In this document: one piece after another, positions 48,262 to 60,482 of the stretch
Numbering within the stretch: the first letter of the stretch is position 1
How the letters are laid out: each line of letters begins with the position of its first letter
Assembly (NCBI GenBank): GCA_023078685.1
Contig: JALGAS010000006.1
Location: 2,728,001 to 2,792,000 of the forward strand
DNA: 64,000 nt
Direction: 5' to 3'
Origin: Neopestalotiopsis rosae
Taxonomy: Eukaryota; Ascomycota; Sordariomycetes; Amphisphaeriales; Sporocadaceae
Program-made: the position numbers and the translations under genes
The notes under the pieces: model-generated
The model's database searches: none
The model's input: the letters and a program-made list of their open reading frames with translations, nothing else
What the model was told of the DNA's origin: nothing

Positions 48262-49347
48262 CCGCTGAATTGAAGATTTTCGTTTCCAACCACAGAGTTG
48301 AGCACATTGACACCATTGACCTGCCCGGTACCGCCCTGCATGACGTCGGAGAAGCTGTCGGCCATGAGCTGGACGCCGCTGACAAAGTCCTTTTCGTCAA
48401 ACTCGCAGTGGCCGCCGTTGGGGGAGTTGTCGACGGTCTGCAGGGCGCCGATCTGGTCGGCGCTCAGGCCGGCGTCGGTCGCCACCTGCTCGTAGGCGGC
48501 GACGCTCTGGGGGATGCTCTGCTGCAGCTCGGCGAGCTCCTGCTGCGTGCTCTGGAAGTGGATGCGCGTCGAGGCGGCGACGGCGGCGGCGTCGACAAAG
48601 TCGACCTGCGGGGCGAGGCCGCCGCAGTTTAGCAGGACGCCGTTGCCGGCGGCCTGGAAGTTGGTCATGTGCGCGGGGACGAAGAAGCCCGACAGCAGGA
48701 GGGAGCCGCCCGAGACTCCGGTAAAGGAGACCTGGGAGCTGTTGAACGCCATGACTTGCGGCAGGACCGTCTGCACCAGGTCGTTGACGGCCTGGGCGTG
48801 GGCGACGCCGTCGGTGCGGTCGAGTCCCGAGCCGCCGCCCCAGAACAGGTTCGGGTCCGGGGCGAGCACGGCGACGCCGGCGAGGTTGGCCTGCACGGCC
48901 TGGTTGGGGAAATCGAAAAAGGACTGGCCCCCGTCGCCGTGCAGGAGCACGTTGAGGCCCAGGGTGCCCGTGGTGGCGTTGGCGTCCTGGGTCGCGCCGT
49001 CGACACCCGAGTCCGTGGTGAACTGGTCCGCGGGCCCGGAGATCTTAAAGCGGATTGGTAGGCCACTGTTTTGATCACTGGTTAGCAAGATCCCATTCTC
49101 TCATGCTCAATGACCGCTCGAAAACATACTTTATTTGTGCCGTCATGTCGAGAATGGTGGACCCGTCAGTCGCCGTCGAGATACCCTGGGGGATCTGCTG
49201 CGCCTGTGCAAAGGCCGTCTGCGCCTTTTGCCTGCCACCTCCGGTCGCCTTGGTCCTCGCCCGGGGATTCAACTGAGGGCCCGGGAACGCCTCGACGGCG
49301 GCGGTCAGTGAAAGGCCGAGGGCCAGCAGAGATCGAACGGTCAACAT
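48258..49347 (-). CDS. Secreted alpha/beta-hydrolase-like protein
   Basis: Exons in coding order: 49347-49130 and 49065-48258; 341 aa. Signal peptide MLTVRSLLALGLSLTAAVEA. The mature part has GLPIRFKISGPADQF, NVLLHGDGGQSFFDFPNQ (resembling the oxyanion-loop HG region of alpha/beta hydrolases), VLAPDPNLFWGGG, and FTGVSGGSLLLSGFF, a G-x-S-x-G-like nucleophile elbow, then LLNCGGLAPQVDF. A late His-containing GGHCEFDE could supply the catalytic histidine. Fungal homologues are often labelled cyclin-like F-box protein, which nothing in the sequence supports. Probably an extracellular esterase-like enzyme; substrate unknown. Very GC-rich, biased codons. Confidence 0.82.
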
Positions 49348-50765
49348 TCTGTTGGATTATATGGGTGAGTCCAAAGATATATAGGATCAAAAAGAATTAT
49401 GATATAAACGAGCCAGTCGCAAGGAAGAAAAGAATAAGAACAGATATTGATGTAGATCTCCAGATCACATCACCTCCCAAGACGGATTCAACTAGAACTC
49501 GGAGATCTAGAAACGGCGTGACGACCTAGGTATATAGAAGAGAAGGAAGGAGAAAACACGAGGAAGAGAAATATACAGAAAAAGCCTCCTCTTTCTTTTC
49601 CCCCTCCCCTCTTGTCGATCACGGGCAATGCCAAAACAAAACCACCAAGTTGACCTTCTAGAAGGGTCATGAGGGACCGCGCAGCGCAGGGCAAGCCCAG
49701 GCGCCTACTGCGAGAGCGATCTCATAGGCCATGTTTGCGACACGATCCCCTTGTGCAAAGCCTCAATGCCCTCCTTCCTTGGCCCTTGCCGTGGTTGAGG
49801 CCCCAGTGGGAAAGAGCAAAGCTTCAAAACGCCAAGATGCCAAGACGTCGGGAGGAAGTCTTGGGATGGGGATAATGGGATCCTCTTATTGAGAGAGCAG
49901 GCGACATTGAAATAGGCTCGTGGAGTGTGAGCTCAGCAAGTTGCACCACTGGGGGTCGTCGTCTGGACTCTGGTGTATTTCCAAACCGGGCGTGTCTGAG
50001 GGTTCGGCATTCTGATACAAAGTACAGATGCTCCAACGGCCGATGTTGCGCTATTGGCTGACTTGGCGTTTGAGGAGCCCGCCCTTGTTCTTCCCCACAC
50101 GTCAAACCGACGAGGATCTCCAGTACTTTCTTTTGAAGCTTGTTTGAAGGGCCCCCCATGCCTATAGTACTACCTAAACCCATGTGCTGCTTTGAGATGG
50201 CTTGTGATCGTGTGTTTATGTAATGCGCAAGAAAACTTCAAATTGGTACCACAGAATCATTATTTCAAAACTTTTTTTGGTTACTAGACGACGGGGTCTG
50301 AATACCTCATGGCCACGTGAGCCGTCGGTTCTTGTTCAGCTCTTGTTGAAAACATCATAATTGACAGTCTCCCCATCAATCGAGACCCTAAACAGCCTGT
50401 GTTCTGTATTAGGTTTTGCGCCTTGCCCTCGACTCCTTTTCGGTATAAACGAATGGAACTCCATCAATCAGGAAGCCGAATGCGCTGATTCATATACAAA
50501 CGCCATGGATTGCTCATATGAGCATCGTATGCTGCTGAGATATATACGTAGGGCGAAATTTCGCTTTCAATTAATCTGACATCATTGCTGGGACTTGGCT
50601 TTATATGGCAGTCTCCAATGAAGAAACAGATTCAAACACATATTTTGTGCTTGACAGCAAATGTGCTGTGTTCGTCTGGGCCGAGTCATAATAGTACCTA
50701 GTGACATAGTGTCCTTGGTCTGACCGGCGATGCAGCAAAATCGATCAAGACATGCTCGTTTCGCC
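49348..50765. other. Intergenic region
   Basis: Promoter of the secreted protein gene (right of its start) and 3' flank of the zinc-finger gene. ACCTAGGT at 49524-49531. No supported gene. Confidence 0.5.
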
Positions 50766-52637
50766 TCATCCAACAAGTGGGGGATCCATTGTAGGGTTGA
50801 TACCGTGCTTGTTGACCATGTGTCGCTTCCAATTATCTTTGCGAGGGAATAGTTTGCCGCCAATATAGTATTGGCACCCAGACTCTGTGCAGTGATAACC
50901 TTTTGTCTTTTCGTGCTTGTCATTGACGTGCCGGTCCAAATGTGTCTTCGTACCGAACTTCTTATCGCAACCGGGGTAAGGGCAGCCGTGTCGGCGATCG
51001 TGATACCTCTTGTGATGATTCAGCTTGTGGATCTGGTCGAACGTACGGTCACACTGCTCGCAGGTGAGAACGAGCTTGGGCGATGCAGCTGACTCGGGTG
51101 GAGAAGCGCTACTATCGGGGTGCAGCATGCCAATGGGCATTCCCATTGACGGGGCCGGAGAGGGCGAAGAGATATCGGTGCCTGGGGTTCGTCCACTCGA
51201 TGCATTGGTCAAGGTCGTTCCTCCAGGGGTAGACCAGTCAGATGGACCATCGGTAATGAAGACGTCTTCGATTGCGATTTGTGGGGCCTCCAATGGCTGC
51301 GGTGCGTCGTTCATCATCTCATCTTCGTCCTCCTCCTCATCTGATTCATCGAATTCCGACTCATCGGCATGATCAGCGTCTTCATGAGTCTGAGCCATCG
51401 TGTTGTGCTCAAGTTCGGTGTTGGGCGGTGGGGTTGAGTTGTATGGAGGTGATGCTGGTGGCGATGCTGACACAGATGCTATACGTATCAATTCTGCATT
51501 GGTAAAAACCGCCTTTTCTGCCGCATTGGAAGGCCTCATGATATCCATGGGGTTGACTGCACTAAAGTCTTGGCCGTCCAGTGCTGGAGAGTGAGAATTG
51601 CGTGCAGCCGAAGATGCATCGGTCCCGACAAGTTCGGTATCGTCTTCCATTGGCTCTGGAAGGTCGGGACTTTGAAATCTCGTCGGTTGGCGGATAGGTG
51701 ACTTGTCGGCAATGAGTGGCTTTTGGCTGAGAGCTGAAGATGGAAGAGAGTCTAGCCTGTGCGGAACAAGACCGGGATCGCCTCCAGAAGGTCCACGACG
51801 TTTTGTCTTCTTGTTGGCATGCTTGTCTGGATGACTCGAGTCACTCATCTCTTGAGGTTCATCAAAGAGATCGCCATCCTCGACAATGTTGCGATCCTGA
51901 GATGTAGACGTGCCCTTGGGCCTTTCTATGGAGCTAATGGGAACATCTGGGTGAGATGTGGTTGGCGATGGGTTAATATTGCCTTCTTCCATGGCGAGTT
52001 CCGACACACGGGTAGATCGTTTTCTCTTAGACATGAGTCCTTGGGTGAATCGACTCCATGTTGAGCCTTTGCTGTTCTTTCGATTCTCGCGTGACTTCCG
52101 AAGTTGTTCTTCGTACAATTCAGTCATTTGCCGGGAAGGAGCAGAGGGCTCTTGTTCAGGCTCAGAGTCCATAGGAACCGATGTGTCGTAGTAGTCTGCA
52201 GCACCTCCATCGTATGTTGCCTTGCGGGGAACAAAGTCAGACTGTTCAATGATTTCACCATCGCCAGGATTTGAGATGGAGTCAGGTTCCTGCACGAAAG
52301 CCTGTCCATCGGAATACTGATAAGCAATATCTGTGTATCCAGTATCGTTATTAGATGCCACATGCGGATGGCTATCTATACTCTGAGACCATTCGGTCTG
52401 TCTAGGGGTATCAGGGCCCGGAAGGGAGAGCCTTCGATCAGTTTGTCCGGGCTTGACATCATCATCGGAATCAGCGACGGGACGGGATCCGCGCTTCCAA
52501 CGGAAATATAGAAAGCCAAGTACGAGGGCGAGTATAGAAAAACCAAAGATGGAACCGACGACGGCACCGGCAATGGCACCGCCGCTCATGTTGTCGCGCC
52601 GTGCGATGGTAGCTCGGGTTGCAAGGTGTGGGTCCAT
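50766..52637 (-). CDS. Membrane-tethered C2H2 zinc-finger protein
   Basis: Single exon, 623 aa from the ATG at 52637 (the frame stays open upstream to 52760 but without an earlier ATG). Residues ~20-43 form one strong membrane segment (GAIAGAVVGSIFGFSILALV...LYF) followed at once by RWKRGSR; with no cleaved signal peptide and the basic side after the helix, the long C-terminal part should face the cytosol. That part is Ser/Pro-rich, has basic nuclear-localisation-like patches (SKRKRSTR, NKKTKRRG), a Glu/Asp run (DESDEEEDEDE) and three C2H2 fingers at the end (CEQCDRTF...HHKRYH; CPYPGCDKKF...HVNDKH; CTESGCQYY...HMVNKH). The design resembles dormant transcription factors released from membranes by proteolysis. 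Target genes unknown. An unseen upstream exon cannot be excluded. Confidence 0.85.
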   Translation of the reverse strand: MDPHLATRATIARRDNMSGGAIAGAVVGSIFGFSILALVLGFLYFRWKRGSRPVADSDDDVKPGQTDRRLSLPGPDTPRQTEWSQSIDSHPHVASNNDTGYTDIAYQYSDGQAFVQEPDSISNPGDGEIIEQSDFVPRKATYDGGAADYYDTSVPMDSEPEQEPSAPSRQMTELYEEQLRKSRENRKNSKGSTWSRFTQGLMSKRKRSTRVSELAMEEGNINPSPTTSHPDVPISSIERPKGTSTSQDRNIVEDGDLFDEPQEMSDSSHPDKHANKKTKRRGPSGGDPGLVPHRLDSLPSSALSQKPLIADKSPIRQPTRFQSPDLPEPMEDDTELVGTDASSAARNSHSPALDGQDFSAVNPMDIMRPSNAAEKAVFTNAELIRIASVSASPPASPPYNSTPPPNTELEHNTMAQTHEDADHADESEFDESDEEEDEDEMMNDAPQPLEAPQIAIEDVFITDGPSDWSTPGGTTLTNASSGRTPGTDISSPSPAPSMGMPIGMLHPDSSASPPESAASPKLVLTCEQCDRTFDQIHKLNHHKRYHDRRHGCPYPGCDKKFGTKTHLDRHVNDKHEKTKGYHCTESGCQYYIGGKLFPRKDNWKRHMVNKHGINPTMDPPLVG

Positions 52638-54414
52638 GTTTGCTTGGAGTCCCGGGTCCGCGGGCTTTCCTTGGTGCAGGAGCGTTTTGGAGTTTATCGC
52701 CCCTCCAGACCAGTGAGCCGAAATGCTTGCTTGCTTCCTGGCTCCCGGTCGAGCTGCCAAAAACTGGGCAGAAAGTTGGAAGAAAAGAGATAAAATATGA
52801 GATATGCTCGGCTCTACCTCTGATGGCGATTGAGGGGCGAGCTTGGCAGTCGATGCTTGGGTTGCTCGACGTCGTTGCGCTGCGAGGGCAATCTCAGGTT
52901 TAAGATGAGAGTGGTGCGCGCGCGGGTGGATGATGGTCTGGCAGTAGCAGGTACGAGTGCGGTAGGCACGGAATAATGGGTGGTAAGACGCTCAGCAAGA
53001 GCTCGTGCTTGCTAGACCAGCGGAAAATGGGGTCAGCAAAGAGCCGCCCGTTGGGAAGGAAAAGCTGTCTCTTTGCAGTCGCTGTTAGCTGATGACGTCG
53101 ACTGTGATATATGGGCAATTGGCGATGACCGCTGGCATGTTCGACGTGTTCGGTGATGACAGAACGTCGGCAGCAGGGTGAAGCAAGAAAGCCTGTTGAT
53201 CAAGGAGTCAAAACCAGGTTCAGCCTCATTGTCCTGGACACTGGGGGATAACAGCAGCTTTCAGTGTTCGGCTTGCTTGGGTGCTTGGGGGCCCTCTCGT
53301 CTAAAAAGTGCCCACCAGCGTTCTAGCTTGGTTGAGTTCTGCAAAGGACCCTGAATGCTGAATGGTCGGCTGGGTCGGGGACGTTGGATCCCTCCCAAGT
53401 TTCCCTGCCCTCCTCTTAAGCTTGCGGTGAAAACCCCGCTAGACACGAGCAGGGACGAGGGGAGTGGCCCTCGCTAAGAAGCAGCACATGAACGAAGTCG
53501 AACCAGCGGAGAACTCTCCATGTCGCACCGCAAGATAGTGCACCATCAGCGGGGTCAGTCTTACAGCGCTGTCTTTGTAGGCACGTGGAGGCATCCTGTC
53601 GTAGAGCCTTAACATTTTCTGCCAGCAGATGCCAGGTTTTTTTTTCCGTCTTTCCGTTGCGATTGACCCCCATTCAATCTGACTAGTAAATCGTGCGCCA
53701 TGGAGGGTCACCAATAGCTTCAAGCGTCGGGATCTTCCATGTCTTTTACTGCGCCACGGAAATGGCGCCAACAACCAGGGGAAATAAGAGGCGTGGGCTG
53801 GAGCGACCTGTGGTGCAACGACCATCTCAAACTATTGGTCAATAGGTTATAATTGCCTTGTCAAGAATTAAAGATGCACATCATGTATGTATAAATGTAT
53901 GCATATACCTGATATGTGGTCAACTCTATGTACGGTGCTACCGATATGGGTTGCAGGTTGGACAACTTTGACAGATCCGATGTATTGTGAAGTGCTGCGA
54001 ATAGTGCCAAAATTGCTTGTTACTTTGCATGTCATAGCACTACCGAGTAATTAACCATGCAGCAGCTACGCAATAAACGTGCCGGGCTTTGCTTAGTACG
54101 CAAAGTACGCTGCCAAAAAAGTGCTATGGCTGGACGGCCACCTGCTGCTAGCCGCGGGTCAAATATCATTAAGCTTTTTGGGCAGGCGTCCAACGGCTGG
54201 AGCTGAGCGAACGAACGAATTGTCTCAACCAACGGGATCATCAACGCCATTAACCATCCCACTTCTGTCCACTGCAGGTGCCGAATTTCCTTGTTTGCGA
54301 CCGGTCACTCCGACCCGCCCTCCCCTCACTGTTACCATAACGGAACAATACACACTCATTTTTTTTTCTTTTCCCCTGTTCCCTTTTTGAGGTAGCCAAG
54401 AGACGGGCGCAATA
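52638..54414. promoter_or_regulatory. Divergent intergenic region
   Basis: Promoters of the zinc-finger gene (-) and the thioesterase (+). A 128-codon minus-strand frame (53439-53825) has no family resemblance. Nothing else identified. Confidence 0.45.
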
Positions 54415-55449
54415 ATGTTTCGAGCCCAGCACCTCGCCAGGTCGGTTGTCGTGGTTGCGCAGCCCGTTTCGCAACGGCTGTTGCCGGTCGGGGGCTCGCG
54501 ATACTATGGCGCCGCCGACCATACCCTGGGGGCTGCAGCAGCGGCGCATTTGTTTTCGCAAAAGCAGCGACTGGTCGCGAGCAGCAGAAGGACCTTTGCG
54601 ACGTCATGCGCCCTCCGCGAGAAACAACAGCAGCCGCCAACAGAAGTGGCAGCGCATTCCGCAACGACAAGCGAGTCAACGACGACCACGACCACGACGA
54701 TAGCATCCGACCCACAGACGACACCAAAGCCCAGGCCTAAGCGCCGGCGCCGTGGCTACGTCTATGCCGCCGTATTCTTGCTCGTCGGCACCAGCATAGG
54801 CTCGCTGTTCCGACTGTCCGTCTCGCCGCCGCCGCTACCGGAGCCGGGCACGAAGGAGGACGGGTACATTCTCGAGTCCATCTACGAAGACGCCCAGAAG
54901 CTGCCCCTGGTGCAGGCCCTCTCCGCCGACCCGGCCTGGGAGTCGTGGCACGCCTATTCGGACCGGCGCGAGGGCCAGCGCCCCCCGAGCATCACGTCGG
55001 GCCCCATGTCCGGGTGCCGCGGCCTCGCGTACCAGCGCATCTTCCACAACGCCGCCACGGGCGAGATGGTGAGCGTCGTCTACTTTGGCGGCGCCCTGTC
55101 CGGGTTTCCGGGCGTCGTCCACGGCGGCTCCCTCGCCACCATCCTCGACGAGAGCATGGGCCGCTGCGCCATCTACCGCTTCCCCGCGCGCGTCGGCGTC
55201 ACGGCCAACCTGGACCTGACCTACAAGAAGCCCACCCTGACCAATGCCTTTTACGTGGTCCGGACCCGGCCGGTCCTCTCAGAGGATGACGAGGTCGTTG
55301 GCAGGGACGGCACCAAGAAGAGCGACAGGAAGCTCTGGATACACGGCACCATTGAGACCCTCGAAGGCAAGATTTGCGTCGATTCCAAGTCGCTCTTTGT
55401 CGTTCCCAAGAATACCAAGCCGCTTGGCCGTCTAGACGGGAAATGGTAG
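54415..55449 (+). CDS. Hotdog-fold thioesterase, probably mitochondrial membrane protein
   Basis: Single exon, 344 aa. The N-terminal ~75 residues are rich in Arg, Ala and Ser (MFRAQHLARSVVVVAQPVSQ; RRTFATSCALREK), a likely mitochondrial presequence. After a Thr-rich linker (TTTTTTTIAS) and a basic RPKRRRRG patch comes one membrane segment (YVYAAVFLLVGTSIGSLF, residues ~114-131). The C-terminal ~150 residues are a 4HBT/PaaI-like hotdog domain: MVSVVYFGGALSGFPGVVHG with the HGGSLATILDE motif (His-Gly-Gly and Asp/Glu typical of the family), then GVTANLDLTYKKPT. Such enzymes hydrolyse acyl-CoA. The start is the first ATG after a T/C-rich leader. Confidence 0.9.
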   Translation: MFRAQHLARSVVVVAQPVSQRLLPVGGSRYYGAADHTLGAAAAAHLFSQKQRLVASSRRTFATSCALREKQQQPPTEVAAHSATTSESTTTTTTTIASDPQTTPKPRPKRRRRGYVYAAVFLLVGTSIGSLFRLSVSPPPLPEPGTKEDGYILESIYEDAQKLPLVQALSADPAWESWHAYSDRREGQRPPSITSGPMSGCRGLAYQRIFHNAATGEMVSVVYFGGALSGFPGVVHGGSLATILDESMGRCAIYRFPARVGVTANLDLTYKKPTLTNAFYVVRTRPVLSEDDEVVGRDGTKKSDRKLWIHGTIETLEGKICVDSKSLFVVPKNTKPLGRLDGKW

Positions 55450-58400
55450 AACTCCTCAAACAAAGACGCATAAACACCGGCACGAAACATCCAACATGTG
55501 GCACAAACGCTACGACATTCAACCTTTTTCCTTTAGTATAACGGTATACCGCAGTGCGAACCAGAATTATCAAGACATGTAAACATAGACCAAAGCATAG
55601 AAGCGGACTGTTTCTTTTGCATTTAAAGGGGCCTACTTGATGGTCACTCAACAAGGCCGAAATCATGAGAAATTCTTAGTAGTTTGATATCCAAATAATG
55701 CCCAATCAGAACACAATGAAAATCACCCTCGAGTTTGCAAATACCATTGAGTTGTCGATGTCAATATCTTCCAAATCAAGCAAGATTGAGTGAGCGTTTG
55801 TGACGGAAGAATAGGAACCAAGTCAACTACGATCAGACTGGACACAAACTTTCGTATTCCTTTGCCTTGCAACTCGAGGCTCCAATTTCCTATTCCTGGG
55901 AAGAAAATAAACATTTCTCGTTCTACTCCCAATACTCATTTCACGTCGTATCCGTGACCGTAATCGTGACGCTTGTATTAAAGGAGATGGAGAGAAATGA
56001 ACACACGATCCCGTTGCTGAAGCTCGATCAAGTAGAGATCGGCAGACCCTCCTTCTATTATTGCCGAAAATCATTGAACCGTTCAAAAAAAAAGGGTGGT
56101 GCCTTTGTTCCAATCGGAACTCCCGGCGTGGTATGTATGTATGTACATTGTATGAACTGCCTTCCCGCCAATCGCGATATGTACTTTGGAGCCACTGGGC
56201 ATTGCCTAGTAACAGCGATCTGTATGAGTTTCGATAGCCAACTCCAGAATGATTTCCCAGTCTCGTGAAAAGCAAATAACAGTTTCGGCTCCACATACCT
56301 TAGTCACGACATGGTTGCAAACAACGAATGTAGAAAGAATGATCTGTAAGCAACAGTAGCAATTATGGTATCCCAAAGTGGAATTTCTTCGCATACCTGA
56401 CGGAGTCGGGATAATCCAACTCGAACTCAAAGAATAGATGGTGGCCCAACTGTCGACCCGGCACCCACTACCACTCTGAAACAATGAATATGAGAACTCA
56501 ACTTTTCGACCGATTCATATACCCTTGAAGATAGTTCTGCACATCGATAAGCTGTGATTCGATGGCTTGTAGTTCTCTGAAACAAGTACACTTCAGGTGT
56601 CGTATTGTGTATCGTCAACGATGCTGTGGTAAAATCCCAACGCAAACAACATCTTCCGACCGGGCAACCCGCCGGGGTGCCGGATGTTCCTGGTTCTCGG
56701 GCAGGTCAGCCGATGTTCGTGTCCCAGACTGGAGTTTGGAGATCGGGAGTCTTGTTGCATCAAGACATCCAACGGACGGATCCAATATATTGCCAGTGGG
56801 CCAGATTGAGAATAGCATTTCTTCGCAAACAAGAAAGCGGTACAGCTAGTGGAAGCAGAGAGAAGGAAAAAAGCAATGTTGAGAGACCAACAACAATTGG
56901 GTGTCGTGTAACCCTACGTGGTGTTTCCAGGCCCTTGGTAGTTGACACTGACAACTAGCCTCAAGAGTATACAGCCTATGGCCGGCAAATGATTGGTGGA
57001 ATGCCTAGCAGCTTGTTTGCCCTATTCAAGTATGCCGTATTCAAGTCACAACCCAGGTACGATGAATGTAATCAACCTAAAGGTATGTAAAGCACACCGC
57101 AGGACTGAAGAAGATCATTGGCGGGGCCGAGACATATGACTAGCAAGCACCGGGCCGTCATTTGAAGTGCCGGTAGGTACTCACAAACGGTCGCGAATGT
57201 CATTTGGGACGGGGATCCCTTGCTGAGCGTAGTGGCTATTCTCGGAAGCATACCGGCAAGCTCCCGCCTGCTACTACCTACCCAGTGGCTCGAAATGTTC
57301 CGAGTGCCTGAGCTTTGGTCTCGATCTCCAGATCTGAGAGTCATGCTCAAGCGGCGGCAGCAGCGTGGACGGCTCAAACTTCCTACTGCCTTCTCGCAAA
57401 CATCCTCGCATTATTTTCCGCATGCGTGTGTCTTTTCCCGTGGAATGTCCCGCATACAGGTATTCTTTCAAGCCTTGTGGGGTCTGGCCCCTGACAGCCC
57501 AGCTTGATGCTGCATGGCGCGTGGTGTTGTACTCATCGATCGAGGTCTGGCGGCGGATACCCGGTCGCGGTGTTTGTAGTGTGCCTGAGGGAAACTATAC
57601 AGCTAGCTTATAGACTTATACACGTGAGTATTCGAAGTCTGTCCACGGAAGCCCCATGCATTTTGTCCCCCGTCGTACGCCGCGAACACGGGCAGGGTCT
57701 ATGGTAGCATCGAAATTATGCCCGATGCCAAATGGTCCCAGGGGGGATGGGGATCTGGAGATGGATTTTGAATATGGACATCAAAAAGGAAACAGAAAAA
57801 GCAATCTGGTCCCCTTTTGGGTTTCAGTTGTTGTCCCCGGTCGCTCACAAGCTATACACATCAGGCAGTGAGCACACAAGATAGGTGAGGCTTCAGCACG
57901 CTGAGAAATATGACCGATCGCCCGAAAGTGACAGACACACATGCAGGGTTCATCTGGTAGATTAAGATCCAGCAGGTACAGCGCGAATCGCCATTTGCAA
58001 TCGAAGTAATGGATAGATAGTATGGAAAGTGTAGCAGGTATGGTACCTAGGTAGTATCTATTCTTTGTATAGTTTGTCCAGGGAGGAGGGGGGCCCACGG
58101 GGATGGCTCCCAATGACAGCATAGCTAGATCAGATTGCAGATGAGATGGAAGCTCAATGCTGGGGGATCTGATGGGAAATGGATTCAGGGTTCAGACTCG
58201 GCCGGGGGCTGTCAGGAATCATTGGCTGCCTACCTAGGTAGTGATGACACCGAAGGGGGGTGGGGAAATTCGTCTCGGTACAGGACGTATGGTAGCTCCA
58301 ATAAGGCACAGTAGTGTATAATTCTAGGCACCTAGTCGCTGGGTCGCAGGTCGGTAGGCAAAAGTGTAGCGTTCACGATCTAGGGCGCCTCCAACGGCCC

Positions 58401-60482
58401 CTGTTAGTCAACGCCAATGATCAGATCTGACCGCTGCGATCTTTCGACGCGACTTGTGGTCGTGGATCGCGAATTGTTACGCCCATCCGTGATTCAGATC
58501 AAATTTGCTTGGCCGCTGAACATCCCGGTGGGAGTCGTGGCGCATTTTTCATGGAAGGTGTTCGCGTTGCGAGACTACTCACACGAGATACGGCGTTGAA
58601 TTAGACGTGGAGCTTGCATGTGCTGCAATGTATACATACACAAATGCATGACGGCTGATCACGGATCTGACCCATGGGAATGTGTCTGTCGTTCCTGTTA
58701 CCGAGCATCTGGCTGGTGGTTTGCGCATGCGTGCGTGGGTTGCTGGGCGTGGCAATGTAACGGGAGACCGCAGGGCCCTTGTGGGCGGGATGCGCCAGGG
58801 CGGGTGAGTGGGCAGTCACTGAAGTATGTACCTACAGCAGCAGCTGTCTGTGATCCTTCGATTGACATGAAATGACCAACAAATACTCAAGACAATTTAT
58901 GTAGGCACATGCAGACTGGTAAATAATTCCAGTATGTCTGGATCAATGAATAAATGAATGTATGTATGATGCGCTGGCGGATTGTAGCCCGCATTTCAGC
59001 TTGCGAGTCACGGAAGGGCCGTATGTCGATGTAATGTAGATGTAATGTAGGTTTCTAGGCGATCTAGAGCCGGCGAATTTGCCATCTGAAGACGGGCGAC
59101 ACAAACACCTGAAGCCTCGAAGCGTGTCAAGTGGACTAATCTGCAACCACAACTTAAAAGAAAAATCACAGGCAGGAGCTACCCTTGCTTACCAGCTTAC
59201 CTGGCCCGCTGTGCAACAAACATGACATACATACCTGGGATTCGAGAGTACCTACCTAGGTTACCTACCTACTGGTTTAGTTGGCAAGCACCACAAGACA
59301 GGCCTGCATATATTCATTAATTCAGCTAGCATTGATGGCTGACTGATTATGTATCTGAATACCTTGATACTTGGCTCGGTAATGCACCAATGCATATCTG
59401 TACTACTCAGTGTACATGTAAGTGACGGAAGCCATGGCCAGAACTGCAATTGTGGCATACTTGATACATCAATGGCTAAGTTCTATCGAGAAAAGCTTTG
59501 CGAACATTTTCCAAGATGGCCCCCAATTAGTAAACTTGTTGTTTCATTAGTGGAAAAGCATTTTTAATGAGTAGAGCAAGAAGCAGCAGTAGCAGCAGCA
59601 GGAGCAGTAGCAACCGACGAGACCCCAAGGTTCGAATTCCCATGTCGGCCCTGTTCCAGATGTGCGCCCCTTCCCTGAGAACTAGGAGCCAGAGCGTACC
59701 TGATTTGTGGTCCTACCATCGCAATCCACACCGATCGCGAGAATCCAAAATCGACTCTAACATCGACACCACTACTGTCTTTGCTACAAGGGCCTTTTTG
59801 ATATTATCCAAATTTTCGCCTTCCATCCAAAGCCCCCTCCCAATGCGGTCAATTCTACTGCTACTACTTGATTACTTGATTGCTCCTTTCATCATGGCTA
59901 TCGAGCTTATTATTTCATCCTTCCCAACTCCCGATCCTCACTGCATGCCATGCTGCTTATATGTGCAGCTGCTTCCACCAGCACCATATAAACTCTACCT
60001 TTTTAACCACCTAGACTCTAGTAGAAGCTAGTGGGACATCATTGACATCGTTCTTGCTGCAAGGAATATTCTACGCCCTACCTTTCTCTATTACCCCATG
60101 AACCATCATAGACTGGCGCGAGTCCTTGGTCCACGAACATACGCAGATCCCCAGTTATCCTCCCGATATATGCACAACGATTGCACGGCCCTCGTCCATC
60201 ATTACCAGTATCTTGTCGAATACAATAGATTATATCGAAGCTAGAAAACGCCGCCAGTTTCTCCGTTCACAACGTGCGGAAATTAAATTCAAAAATCCAA
60301 GTGACTTGGTGCCCTGAGTGGACTATATCCAGTTAACTACCTAGGGCACACATCCAGATATTGGTCTAACATATATTGGAGGAAATCGCACGGATATCTA
60401 GCCTCAGAAACCATTCTTCAACCGACGGTCCTCCGGAGCATATCTATTTTGATTAAATTTCGCGTCAGGTTATCGATTCGCC
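55450..60482. other. 5-kb gap with no supported gene
   Basis: No convincing exon on either strand. The longest frame (59567-60031, 154 codons, Ser-rich start) shows no family resemblance and no splice partner. ACCTAGGT occurs three times (58045, 58232, 59254), with related CCTACC/GGTAGG words around them. The right end should contain the cryptochrome promoter. Confidence 0.5.

Noticed and set aside
59567..60031. 154-codon Ser-rich frame before the cryptochrome gene
   Set aside because: Low-complexity start, no domain, no conserved motif.
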